From Rhizobium sp. Q54 (GTDB lineage: Bacteria; Pseudomonadota; Alphaproteobacteria; Rhizobiales; Beijerinckiaceae): 14,437 nt of DNA. The stretch covers positions 1 through 14,437 of the forward strand of contig CAMDOY010000053.1 of the NCBI GenBank assembly GCA_945903655.1, read 5' to 3'. A program made the translations under genes and the position numbers. This document shows positions 5,955 to 13,317 of this stretch, one piece after another (the first letter of the stretch is position 1; each line of letters begins with the position of its first letter). The notes under the pieces are model-generated. The model searched no databases and was not told the origin of the DNA. It saw nothing but the letters and a program-made list of their open reading frames with translations.

Positions 5955-6953
5955 TTGACCGATCAACCGCACTTCGTCGTCATCGGCAGCAATTCGTTTT
6001 CCGGCGCGAGTTTCATTCGCCATTTGCTCGCACAGGGTTACCCGACCACAGGCGTGAGCCGATCAGAAGAGTCGCATGAGGCATTCTTGCCTTACCGATG
6101 GCAAGCTGCGGGCGCCCCTTTCAGCTTTCAGCAGATAGATCTCAACACGGATCTGGACGCTTTGTGCGACCTTATTTCCGAGACGAAAGCGCCCTATGTG
6201 GTGAACTTTGCGTCCCAGAGCATGGTGGCCGAGAGCTGGCAGAATCCAGACCACTGGTTCATGACCAACGTCGTTTCCACCGTGCGACTTCATGAGCGAC
6301 TGCGCAAGATGGCGTTCCTCCAACGCTATGTGCATGTCTCCACGCCTGAGGTTTATGGCAGCACTTCCGGCGATGTGACCGAGAGCGCGCCCTTCAATCC
6401 AAGCACTCCCTACGCTGTATCGCGCGCAGCCGCAGACATGAGCCTGCGCACTTTTCAGGCGGCCTATGATTTTCCTGTCGTCTATACGCGCGCGGCCAAT
6501 GTGTTTGGCCCGGGCCAGCAGCTCTACCGCATCATTCCCCGCACGATCCTCTTCATTCGCCTTGGCAAGAAGCTCATGCTACACGGGGGCGGCGCCTCCG
6601 AACGCTCTTTCATCCACATGGATGACGTGTCGAATGCGACCCTGCGCATCGCCCAAAATGGCCGCAATGGTGAAGCCTATCACATCGCCACGCCACGTCA
6701 GATCAGCATCCGCGCGCTTGTGGAGCTTGTTTGCGAGCGAATGGGAACGAACATCGACCAGGTCGCTGAAGTGGTTGGCGACCGCATCGGTAAGGACGCC
6801 GCCTATTGGCTCAACAGCGGCAAGCTGCGCAACGAGCTTGGCTGGCGCGACAGGATTTCATTAGAAGAGGGGATCGACGAGACAATCGCATGGATTGATC
6901 GTTACCTGCCCGCGCTTGAACAGTTGCCGCAATCATACATCCACAAGCCGTGA
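5955..6953 (+). CDS. Extended-SDR sugar-nucleotide dehydratase/epimerase-like protein with altered motifs
   Basis: The 332-residue protein resembles GDP-mannose/dTDP-glucose 4,6-dehydratases in overall plan: cofactor loop, STPEVYG (129-135), PYAVSRAAAD (152-161), RAANVFGPGQQ, and FIHMDD. Three usual features differ. The cofactor loop is IGSNSFSG (10-17) rather than TGxxGxxG, STDEVYG has Pro in place of Asp, and the catalytic YxxxK reads Tyr153-Ala-Val-Ser-Arg157. These may define a subfamily with a shifted reaction, for instance epimerisation rather than dehydration; that is inference. The start is TTG 5955, supported by AGGGGG at 5941-5946 eight bases upstream and by the three-base gap to the isomerase stop. 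It is co-transcribed with the heptose genes and followed eight bases later by the methyltransferase start. Fold assignment is firm; activity is uncertain. Confidence 0.8.
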   Translation: MTDQPHFVVIGSNSFSGASFIRHLLAQGYPTTGVSRSEESHEAFLPYRWQAAGAPFSFQQIDLNTDLDALCDLISETKAPYVVNFASQSMVAESWQNPDHWFMTNVVSTVRLHERLRKMAFLQRYVHVSTPEVYGSTSGDVTESAPFNPSTPYAVSRAAADMSLRTFQAAYDFPVVYTRAANVFGPGQQLYRIIPRTILFIRLGKKLMLHGGGASERSFIHMDDVSNATLRIAQNGRNGEAYHIATPRQISIRALVELVCERMGTNIDQVAEVVGDRIGKDAAYWLNSGKLRNELGWRDRISLEEGIDETIAWIDRYLPALEQLPQSYIHKP

Positions 6954-6961
6954 GATCTGCC

Positions 6962-7621
6962 ATGGGAATCGAAATCGATCTGCTCGCCAATTATCCCCGC
7001 ACCAAACGAAACGTAGAGGAGCGCGGTCTGGCGAAGACCGAGGCCGATCGTGCGCTTGCGCGGCAATTCGGCAAGGCGTTTTTTGATGGTGATCGCTCGC
7101 ATGGTTATGGTGGCTTTTCCTATCATCCGCGCTTCTGGCAGCCGGTCGTTCCGGATTTCCAGCATCACTTCGCTTTGAAAGCTGGCGATTCCATGCTCGA
7201 TGTTGGCTGCGCCAAGGGCTTCATGATGAAGGATATGGCCGAGGGTATTCCCGGCCTTGTGGTGAAGGGGATCGATATCTCGGATTACGCCATCGAGAAC
7301 GCATTGCCGGACATGCGCGTTCATGTTCAGGTTGCGAACGCTGTCTCGCTGCCATTTGCGGACGCCTCCTTCGACGTCGTCATTTCCATCAATTCAATCC
7401 ACAATCTTGCGCGCGAAGAATGCGGCAAGTCGCTGCAAGAAATCGAGCGCGTCGCGCGTCGCGGCGCCTTCATCACTGTCGACGCCTATCGCAATGAAGA
7501 AGAGCGGCGGCGCATGGACGCCTGGAATCTCACTGCGCAGACGATCATGCACGTCGATGATTGGAAAGCGTTCTTCGCGGAAGTGGGTTATACCGGAGAT
7601 TATGGATGGTTCATTCCATGA
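6962..7621 (+). CDS. Class I SAM-dependent methyltransferase
   Basis: The protein has 219 residues from ATG 6962 (MGIEIDLLANYPRTKR). It has the SAM-binding motif I LDVGCAKG (79-86), the acidic end of strand two in GIDIS (103-107), a motif near VQVANAVSLPF, and FDVVISINSIHNL as motif IV. This is the Methyltransf_11/25 style of small-molecule methyltransferase. The N-terminal block with FGKAFFDGDR and YGGFSYHPRFW resembles methyltransferases I have met in polysaccharide gene clusters, so O- or N-methylation of the sugar product is the best guess. A GTG at 6950 in frame would add four residues; ATG 6962 is preferred because it starts the conserved block. The stop overlaps the E1 alpha start (ATGA), which argues for coupled translation with the ThDP enzyme. 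Confidence 0.8.
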   Translation: MGIEIDLLANYPRTKRNVEERGLAKTEADRALARQFGKAFFDGDRSHGYGGFSYHPRFWQPVVPDFQHHFALKAGDSMLDVGCAKGFMMKDMAEGIPGLVVKGIDISDYAIENALPDMRVHVQVANAVSLPFADASFDVVISINSIHNLAREECGKSLQEIERVARRGAFITVDAYRNEEERRRMDAWNLTAQTIMHVDDWKAFFAEVGYTGDYGWFIP

Positions 7622-8604
7622 GCCCTGAACTGTCCCGGCGTCTGCTTCGCGACATGATCCGGATTCGCGCTGTCGAAGAGACGATCGCTGCGCGCTACGG
7701 TGAGCAGAAGATGCGTTGCCCGACCCATCTTTCGATTGGTCAGGAAGCCCCCGCAGCTGCGGCTGGGGCCGCGCTCGCAAGGACCGACCTTGCGGTGAGC
7801 GGCCACCGCGCCCATGCCCACTATCTTGGCAAAGGCGGCGATCTGAACGCCATGATCGCCGAGATTTCCGGCAAGGTGACGGGCTGCGCGCGCGGCCGGG
7901 GCGGCTCGATGCATCTCATCGACGAGAGCGTGGGCTTCATGGGCTCGACCGCCATCGTCGGCGGCACGGTTCCCGTGGGCGTTGGCCTTGCGCTGTCGGG
8001 CTCGCTCCTCGAGAGGAACGATATCGTCTGCATCTTCATTGGCGACGCGGTCATGGAGACAGGCGTTTTCTTCGAATCCGCCAACTTCGCGGCCGTTCAT
8101 AAACTGCCCATTATCTTTCTGTGCGAGAACAATCTTTACTCGGTCTATTCCCCGCTTGACGTGCGCCAGCCGCAGGGCCGTTCGCTTGCTGGTGTCGCAG
8201 CTGCGGTTGGCCTTCATGCGACGGCGGGCGATGGCAACGACGTTTGCGCGAGTTATGATCTCATCGCCGCAGCCGCAGCCAGAGCGCGGGCTGGCGAAGG
8301 TCCGCAGTTCGTGGAACTGGCGACCTATCGCTGGCGTGAGCATTGCGGCCCCATGTACGACAACAATATCGGCTACCGCAGCGAGGCTGAATTCGAATCA
8401 TGGAAGGAGCGCGACCCAATCAAGCTCTTCACGCATGTTCTGCAAGCCGGTGACATCATCGATCAGGCTTGGCTTGATGCGGCGACGCGCGAGATCACGC
8501 AGGAGATCGACGCCGCTTTCGCGTTTGCCGAGGCGTCGCCTTTTCCTGATCCGTCCGAAGCTTACGCTGATCTTTATTCCAAGGAGGTCATGGCATGCCT
8601 GTGA
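7618..8604 (+). CDS. ThDP-dependent dehydrogenase E1 component, alpha subunit (pyruvate/acetoin type)
   Basis: The 328-residue protein matches E1 alpha throughout: an N-terminal helix block RIRAVEETIAARYGE, HLSIGQEA, GHRAHAHYLGKGGD, GRGGSMHLID, and the ThDP-binding motif. That motif begins GDA at 142-144 instead of the usual GDG and closes with CENN. Family members decarboxylate 2-oxo acids on thiamine diphosphate with a separate beta subunit and normally pass the acyl group to a lipoyl E2. No E2 or E3 gene is present in this window. In avilamycin biosynthesis the E1-type pair AviB1/AviB2 is implicated in adding a two-carbon unit to a sugar, a precedent that fits the surroundings. ATG 7618 overlaps the methyltransferase stop; the frame is open upstream but that part is methyltransferase sequence. 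Subunit class is firm; substrate is inferred. Confidence 0.88.
   Translation: MSPELSRRLLRDMIRIRAVEETIAARYGEQKMRCPTHLSIGQEAPAAAAGAALARTDLAVSGHRAHAHYLGKGGDLNAMIAEISGKVTGCARGRGGSMHLIDESVGFMGSTAIVGGTVPVGVGLALSGSLLERNDIVCIFIGDAVMETGVFFESANFAAVHKLPIIFLCENNLYSVYSPLDVRQPQGRSLAGVAAAVGLHATAGDGNDVCASYDLIAAAAARARAGEGPQFVELATYRWREHCGPMYDNNIGYRSEAEFESWKERDPIKLFTHVLQAGDIIDQAWLDAATREITQEIDAAFAFAEASPFPDPSEAYADLYSKEVMACL
8581..8588 (+). promoter_or_regulatory. Strong ribosome binding site for the E1 beta subunit
   Basis: AAGGAGGT lies inside the last codons of the alpha gene, six bases before ATG 8595. It is the best Shine-Dalgarno in the window and supports high, balanced translation of beta with alpha despite the 10-base gene overlap. 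Confidence 0.7.
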
Positions 8605-9650
8605 TGACCTATGCTGAAGCTATCCGCGACGCCCTTTCGGTTGCGCTGGCGCAGGACCCGTCCGTGATCGTTTACGGGTTGGGCGCGCCAGATCCCAAGG
8701 GCGTCTTCGGCACCACGCTCGATTTGCACAAAGAGCATGGTTCGCGCCGGGTCTTCGATATGCCGACCTCTGAAAACGCCATGACCGGCATCGGCATAGG
8801 CGCGGCGCTAGGCGGGCTGCGCCCCGTTCTCACCCATCAGCGCCTGGACTTCGCGCTGCTCTCTCTGGACCAGATCATCAATAACGCGGCCAAGTGGCGC
8901 TTCATGTTCGGCGGTCAGCGTTCCGTGCCGTTCACGATCCGGATGATTCTTGGTCGCGGCTGGGGACAGGGACCGACCCACTCGCAAAATTTGCAGGCTT
9001 TGTTTGCGCATATTCCCGGTCTCTGCGTGGTCATGCCGACCACGCCCGACGACGCGAAGGGCTTGCTGCTGACCAGCATCTTCGGAGAGGATCCGGTGAT
9101 CTTCCTCGAACATCGCTGGTTGCATAATCTGTCGGGGGAGACGCCCCAAGGCGACCATCGCATCCCCCTCGGGAAGGCGCGCATGATGCGTTCTGGCGGC
9201 CATGTGACGGTCGTGGCCATGTCGATCATGAGCATCGAGGCGGCGCATGCGGTCGATCATCTGGCCGCGCAGGGAATCAGTTGCGATCTCATCGATCTTC
9301 GCAGCATCCGGCCTATGGATTGGCCAATGATCGAAGAGTCGGTGCGGCGTACTGGCCGGCTGTTGGTGCTGGATAGTGGCCATGAGACCGGCGGCGTGGC
9401 TGGAGAGATCGTGGCTCATGTCGCAACAAAATGCTGGGGGGACCTGCGCGCGGCGCCGCGCCGCCTCGCCATGCCGGATGTGCCGGAAGCGACCAGTCCG
9501 GCGCTGACGAAGGACTATCATGTCCGCGCGGAACATGTGGCGGAAGCGATTGCGGCGCTGGCTGGCCGGGAAGCGGAATTCGCCTCCCTCGCCGACGCCC
9601 GCAAATATCCGCACGATGTTCCCGGCGACTGGTTCAAGGGACCATTCTAG
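8595..9650 (+). CDS. ThDP-dependent dehydrogenase E1 component, beta subunit
   Basis: The 351-residue protein has the transketolase-like pyrimidine-binding domain first: MPTSENAMTGIGIGAA (57-71) with the conserved ThDP-activating Glu60, then SLDQIINNAAKW near 90-101, GQGPTHSQ near 124-131 with the active-site His129, and VVMPTTPDDAKGLL. A transketolase C-terminal domain follows (VTVVAMSIMS, DLIDLRSIRPMD, VLDSGH). The N-terminal core matches E1 beta subunits of pyruvate and acetoin dehydrogenase complexes. It is somewhat longer than the usual 325 or so residues because of a C-terminal tail ending PGDWFKGPF. It overlaps the alpha gene by 10 bases, and the two would form the alpha2beta2 enzyme. 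It ends the plus-strand operon, 12 bases before the end of the convergent FkbM gene. The lack of lipoyl partner genes suggests a carboligation or sugar-modifying role. Confidence 0.88.
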   Translation: MPVMTYAEAIRDALSVALAQDPSVIVYGLGAPDPKGVFGTTLDLHKEHGSRRVFDMPTSENAMTGIGIGAALGGLRPVLTHQRLDFALLSLDQIINNAAKWRFMFGGQRSVPFTIRMILGRGWGQGPTHSQNLQALFAHIPGLCVVMPTTPDDAKGLLLTSIFGEDPVIFLEHRWLHNLSGETPQGDHRIPLGKARMMRSGGHVTVVAMSIMSIEAAHAVDHLAAQGISCDLIDLRSIRPMDWPMIEESVRRTGRLLVLDSGHETGGVAGEIVAHVATKCWGDLRAAPRRLAMPDVPEATSPALTKDYHVRAEHVAEAIAALAGREAEFASLADARKYPHDVPGDWFKGPF

Positions 9651-9660
9651 GCGGAGACGG

Positions 9661-9696
9661 CCTCAGCCCCAGGGAAAATCCACCCTGCGGCTGAGG
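9661..9696. terminator. Long interrupted hairpin at the convergent operon junction
   Basis: CCTCAGCC (9661-9668) pairs perfectly with GGCTGAGG (9689-9696). After one C/C mismatch, CAGGG (9670-9674) pairs with CCCTG (9683-9687) around an eight-base loop. The thirteen pairs sit 11 bases after the E1 beta stop and within the last codons of the FkbM gene. Neither side has a T-run, so it is not a textbook intrinsic terminator. It may still end or protect both transcripts. Confidence 0.5.
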
Positions 9697-10529
9697 ACTA
9701 TGCTGCCCTCACGATGGCTGGTGGGGATGTCGTTGAGAGAAACGACTTTTTCCCAGCCTGTCTTTTGCGCGAAAATATTCAGGCCTCTCGCCTTGCTATA
9801 AGCGAGAACGCCCTCTGCATTGGAGAGTGTGCCGACCTCCAAAAGCGCATCGAAGGAATTCCAGCAATCCGCAGGGATCGCGTTGAGCACAACCAGCTCA
9901 TGACCTTCGACATCGATCTTGGCGAAGTCCGCCGCCTCCGCGAAGGATGCGATGTTGCGGACTTTGACTGGAAACCGGTTCAACTCGCCGTAGGGAGAGG
10001 CCTTGGCGCCGGCAAGATGGCTGCCTGTGGTGTTGCCGACGACTCGAACAAATTCCGCCTCGCCGTCTGTGTCGGAGACAGCAGCGCATTCAAGCTTCAC
10101 ATTCGTGATATTGTTGGAAGCAAGATTGGCGAGCAGCCATTCCTGATGAACTGGATCTGGTTCAAATGCCGTCACCTCATAGCCGCAGCGCGACATGATT
10201 ATCGAGTGCAAGCCGAGGTTTGCGCCAAGATCAAGGGTCTTGCGATAACGATTCCGGTTCGCCCAATAATAGGCGAACACGAGCAGCTCATCGATACCGA
10301 AGAGATCGACGGAATCGATGGCGCCCATGCGGCGATAACCGAGCTGGAGCGAGCCAAACGGGCCAAAGTTCATCGGACCGCCGCTTTCAGAAGCAAAGGC
10401 AGATGCGCGGAAATAATCGATCAGGAGCTTCTTCATGACCTGATAGGACGCGCGCGAGACGCGCATTTGGCCCCGCAAATCACTGAGCGCCACGAAGAGT
10501 TGCTCGATAAATGTGTCGTTGCTCATCAT
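9663..10529 (-). CDS. FkbM family methyltransferase
   Basis: The protein has 288 residues. Motif I is TLDLGANLGLHS (98-109), followed by TAFEPDP (120-126) and the FkbM hallmark KIDVEGHE (204-211). FkbM-type enzymes are SAM-dependent O-methyltransferases often found in polysaccharide, polyketide and glycolipid clusters, where they methylate sugars. The roughly 95 residues ahead of motif I are longer than the minimal fold and may form a substrate cap. It is the last gene of the minus-strand operon, eight bases after the acetolactate-synthase-like gene. GAGG three bases before ATG 10529 and six before ATG 10526 makes the second ATG slightly more likely. It is unrelated in sequence style to the methyltransferase in the plus operon, so two different methylation steps are possible. 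Confidence 0.85.
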   Translation of the reverse strand: MMSNDTFIEQLFVALSDLRGQMRVSRASYQVMKKLLIDYFRASAFASESGGPMNFGPFGSLQLGYRRMGAIDSVDLFGIDELLVFAYYWANRNRYRKTLDLGANLGLHSIIMSRCGYEVTAFEPDPVHQEWLLANLASNNITNVKLECAAVSDTDGEAEFVRVVGNTTGSHLAGAKASPYGELNRFPVKVRNIASFAEAADFAKIDVEGHELVVLNAIPADCWNSFDALLEVGTLSNAEGVLAYSKARGLNIFAQKTGWEKVVSLNDIPTSHREGSIVLSRRVDFPWG

Positions 10530-10537
10530 ATGCCTCG

Positions 10538-12346
10538 TTAGACTCCCGGCGTTCCGTTCGGCGAAGCTGTCTGTTGCGCCAGCGGCGCTATAATCATCTC
10601 ACGTCTGATCAGGTCAGGATCGAGAGCGGGTAGCTGATCCTCAAGCGACGCTCCAAACTTGAGCACCGGATATAGTTTCTGGCCAGGGTTTATGCGCACA
10701 TTGCAAAGAATTGGTCCACGGTGACGATAGGCCTCGGCAAGGCTTGACGCCACATTTTCATCCGAACCAATCTCGATGACTGTTAGCCCCATTGCACGCG
10801 CAACGCCAGCGATGGGCGGAAATGCGAGACCGGAGTCGCTGTCGACTGCGACATAACGGCCATCCAGCCAAGTCTCCAGCGTTTGTTTTTGAATGCCGTG
10901 GCCCTGATTATCGAACACGATGACACGGACAGGCAATTGATGGCGAACCAGCGTGGCGAGCTCGGCGAGGCAGATCATGAGGCCGCCATCGCCGATGATG
11001 CAGGTTACGGAACTATCACTATTGGCCACAGCAGCCCCAATGGCCGCTGGCAGCGCATAACCCATCGGCGTATTGTTCCACGCCGAGATGAGGCGCTGCC
11101 CACGTTTTAGCTCGAGCCCATTGCAGGTCCAGGTCAGATTGCCGCCAGTGTCGACGAGAATACTTTCGTCGCTGGGAAGATGTTCAGACAGCTTCGATAC
11201 AAAAAAACAGGCGTCGACAAATCCGCTCGCGCCTTGCCCGGCGATATGCCGATCATCAGGAAGCGCCGTTTTCCAATGATCGATCTTGGCCAGCCAGCTT
11301 CCGAGTTCCGGTCGCGGCCGCGCGGTTACGGCGGCGGCTAATAACGGAATGGCGGCCTCGAGACGCGCGGCGATACGATGGGTGATTTCGATGCCGCGGC
11401 CGTCGAACTTGTCGAGTTCCCCTTGTTCAGCATCGATCATTGCGATCGCGGCTTCGCGGGCGAATGTGTTCAGAAGCCCACCCGTGACGTTCTGTGAAAG
11501 CCGCGTGCCCAGACACAGAATGAAGTCGGCGTTCTGGATCGCGAAATTGCCGAGCCGAGGCCCGTAGACGCCGAAAGGTCCGACGCGCAGCGGGTGATCG
11601 TTTTCCAGCAGATCGAGGCCTGCCCAGGTTTGAAGCACCGGCGCGCCAATCGCCTCGATAAGCGCCCGCAATTCGTCGCCGATGCGCGGGGTGGAGAGGC
11701 CGCCCCCCAGAACCAGAACGGGACGCTGCGCGCGCGCAAGCGCGTCCGCAAGCGCGGTGATGGACTGAGTCAGAGCGGCGGCTGGGACTTCGGTGGGAGG
11801 CGTGAAGGCTTCGAGCGTTTGTGGATCGATCTCCGCACGCTGGAGATCGTCGGGCAAATCGATCAGGACGGCGCCGGGTCTTCCCTCAAACGCATAGTAC
11901 CAGGCGGCTTCGAGATGTTTGCGGATATCCTCCGCGCGCTCCACCTGCGCCGCATATTTGGTGACCGACTGGAATATCGACAGCACGTCGGTTTCCTGGA
12001 AGCCGAGTTGCCGGATTGGGCGATCACGCTTCAGGCGACTGGTGGAGACCTGACCGGTAATCATGAGAGTCGGAATGGAATCAAAGTAGGAGCAGCATGT
12101 TCCTGTAAGCAGATTTGTCGCCCCCGGGCCGCTCGTAGTGATGGCGACGCCCATTGTTCCAGTCGTTCGCGCATACCCATCAGCGGACATGGCTGCGCTT
12201 TGCTCGTGCTGCGAGCAGACGTAAGATATTGCGGGGTGACTTGCTGCGGAGTCGAACAGGTGAACAGCCGCGCCGCCGGACATGCCGAACACATGAGCCA
12301 CGCCCCTGGCGGCCAGAAAGTCGATCACGTAATCTGAAAGTTTCAT
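10538..12346 (-). CDS. Acetolactate-synthase-like thiamine diphosphate-dependent enzyme
   Basis: The 602-residue protein has the three-domain layout of the acetolactate synthase/pyruvate oxidase family. The N-terminal pyrimidine domain carries catalytic Glu48 in HEQSAA and TSGPGATNLLTG. A central domain includes RPVLVLGGGL and LQTWAGLD. The C-terminal domain has MGYALPAAIGA and the ThDP motif GDG followed 25 residues later by Asn. Enzymes of this group decarboxylate pyruvate or another 2-oxo acid and transfer the two-carbon unit. YerE, which makes the branched-chain sugar yersiniose, is a known family member acting on a nucleotide sugar. No small regulatory ALS subunit is nearby, which argues against branched-chain amino-acid synthesis. 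Its ATG shares one base with the stop of the upstream SDR, so they are coupled. Other options include a 2-oxo acid decarboxylase or oxidase. The family is certain; the sugar role is inferred from neighbours. Confidence 0.85.
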   Translation of the reverse strand: MKLSDYVIDFLAARGVAHVFGMSGGAAVHLFDSAASHPAISYVCSQHEQSAAMSADGYARTTGTMGVAITTSGPGATNLLTGTCCSYFDSIPTLMITGQVSTSRLKRDRPIRQLGFQETDVLSIFQSVTKYAAQVERAEDIRKHLEAAWYYAFEGRPGAVLIDLPDDLQRAEIDPQTLEAFTPPTEVPAAALTQSITALADALARAQRPVLVLGGGLSTPRIGDELRALIEAIGAPVLQTWAGLDLLENDHPLRVGPFGVYGPRLGNFAIQNADFILCLGTRLSQNVTGGLLNTFAREAAIAMIDAEQGELDKFDGRGIEITHRIAARLEAAIPLLAAAVTARPRPELGSWLAKIDHWKTALPDDRHIAGQGASGFVDACFFVSKLSEHLPSDESILVDTGGNLTWTCNGLELKRGQRLISAWNNTPMGYALPAAIGAAVANSDSSVTCIIGDGGLMICLAELATLVRHQLPVRVIVFDNQGHGIQKQTLETWLDGRYVAVDSDSGLAFPPIAGVARAMGLTVIEIGSDENVASSLAEAYRHRGPILCNVRINPGQKLYPVLKFGASLEDQLPALDPDLIRREMIIAPLAQQTASPNGTPGV

Positions 12347-13233
12347 CAGGAAGTCACCGTGCCAAGCGCATTGTTTCCGTGGCGACGCAGCTTGAAAGCC
12401 TCGGTGTCCTGAGCCAGCGCGCGCGCAAGGGCCTGGCCGCCATGGCGCCAGTCATCGTGAACGACGGAAAAATTACGCCCCCCCGTCACGTCGCGCGGTT
12501 GTGCGAAACACCAATCGAGGCAGGCCTTGATATCCTCAATCGACGTGCCCGTTACCCTGCGCGCGACAAATTCTTTTGTCCGGTCGAAATTGTCGCCTGC
12601 GGCGTCGCCCGCCTGGATCGTCTGCTCATGAATCTTGGTCGCCACCCATCCGGTCCCGACGGCGACAGCCTGCATGTCGTCGCATTCATCGTGGATGAGT
12701 TCGCAGAATTTGACGAGCTGCAATTTACCCAGCGAATAGGCGCTATAGTTCGGAAAAGACCGGCTGATGGCGCCGCCAACAAGGAAGGCGACTTTGGCCA
12801 TGCGGCCCTGAATGCGGAAAGGGGAGATGGCGTGCAACAAAGCAAGCTGCATCGGTCCATTGGCCGCGACGGACGCAAGCCACGCATCGCGGTCAGTGTC
12901 GAGAAATCTGCCGATGGGCGATAACTGGCCAACTGCCGAGATGAAGAGATCCCAAGCGACGTCCCTGCTTGTCATCTGCGCGGCGAGTTCCGACAGACCG
13001 CCGGCCCGAGAGAGGTCGCAGCGGATCAGCTTTATGCGCGAGTCTCTCGCCAGATACGCGATTCCAGTGCCGTCCCTGTAGGTTCCCGTAACTTCACAGC
13101 CCTCGTCAAGATACAGCCTCGCCAACGCGGATCCGATGTCGCTGGAGATGGCGGCTATAAACACCTGCCGAGGGATATTCGCCGACATCCGACCTTGTCC
13201 TGTTGATCCGCCCAAATGGCTCGAATGCCGCAT
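12346..13233 (-). CDS. Short-chain dehydrogenase/reductase (classical SDR)
   Basis: The protein has 295 residues from ATG 13233, or 280 from ATG 13188, which begins just before the fold (MSANIPRQVFIAAISSDIGS). The cofactor loop is AAISSDIGS, a variant of TGxxxGIG lacking the first Gly. CDLS follows strand three, and the catalytic pair is YSLGK (Tyr166, Lys170 in the long form). At the usual Ser position, 13 residues before Tyr, there is Gly153 in a VGGA segment, so the Ser may be missing or displaced. The enzyme probably reduces a keto group, perhaps the product of the acetolactate-synthase-like enzyme whose start overlaps its stop. An AAGG four bases before ATG 13188 and an AGGG eight bases before ATG 13233 leave the start undecided. 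It is divergent from the alcohol dehydrogenase gene, and the two may share an operator. Confidence 0.8.
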   Translation of the reverse strand: MRHSSHLGGSTGQGRMSANIPRQVFIAAISSDIGSALARLYLDEGCEVTGTYRDGTGIAYLARDSRIKLIRCDLSRAGGLSELAAQMTSRDVAWDLFISAVGQLSPIGRFLDTDRDAWLASVAANGPMQLALLHAISPFRIQGRMAKVAFLVGGAISRSFPNYSAYSLGKLQLVKFCELIHDECDDMQAVAVGTGWVATKIHEQTIQAGDAAGDNFDRTKEFVARRVTGTSIEDIKACLDWCFAQPRDVTGGRNFSVVHDDWRHGGQALARALAQDTEAFKLRRHGNNALGTVTS

Positions 13234-13263
13234 TCACGAGCCCTATCTCCTTGCCCATTCCCT

Positions 13264-13282
13264 GAGAATAGTCAATATTCTC
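13264..13282. promoter_or_regulatory. Perfect 19-bp inverted repeat in the divergent SDR/ADH promoter region
   Basis: GAGAATA-GTCAA-TATTCTC has seven-base perfect arms. It lies 30 bases before the SDR ATG at 13233 and 35 bases before the ADH TTG at 13318, an ideal place for an operator controlling both genes. TATTCT appears on each strand in the arms and resembles a -10 hexamer, so the repeat could also be a pair of back-to-back promoter elements. No regulator gene is in the window. Confidence 0.45.
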
Positions 13283-13317
13283 TCCGATCAAGCCACGCCA
13301 ACAGGAGCAAATCGCCT

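Noticed and set aside
5316..6023. Minus-strand open frame of 235 codons across the isomerase gene
   Set aside because: The opposite strand encodes a full SIS-domain GmhA-like protein; the minus frame has no recognisable motif and would overlap three real genes.
7600..8343. Minus-strand open frame of 247 codons opposite E1 alpha
   Set aside because: It is an antisense shadow in high-GC coding DNA; E1 alpha is unambiguous.
8808..9614. Minus-strand open frame of 268 codons opposite E1 beta
   Set aside because: The composition is His/Arg-rich as expected from reverse reading, and there is no domain signal.
9714..10541. Plus-strand open frame of 275 codons opposite the FkbM gene
   Set aside because: The minus strand carries the FkbM motifs; the plus frame has none and would run against the operon.
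11594..12337. Plus-strand open frame of 247 codons opposite the acetolactate-synthase-like gene
   Set aside because: It is antisense to well-conserved ThDP-enzyme sequence and has no recognisable product.
12154..12924. Plus-strand open frame of 256 codons spanning the ALS-like/SDR junction
   Set aside because: It overlaps two minus-strand genes that share an overlapping stop/start, and it shows no family features.
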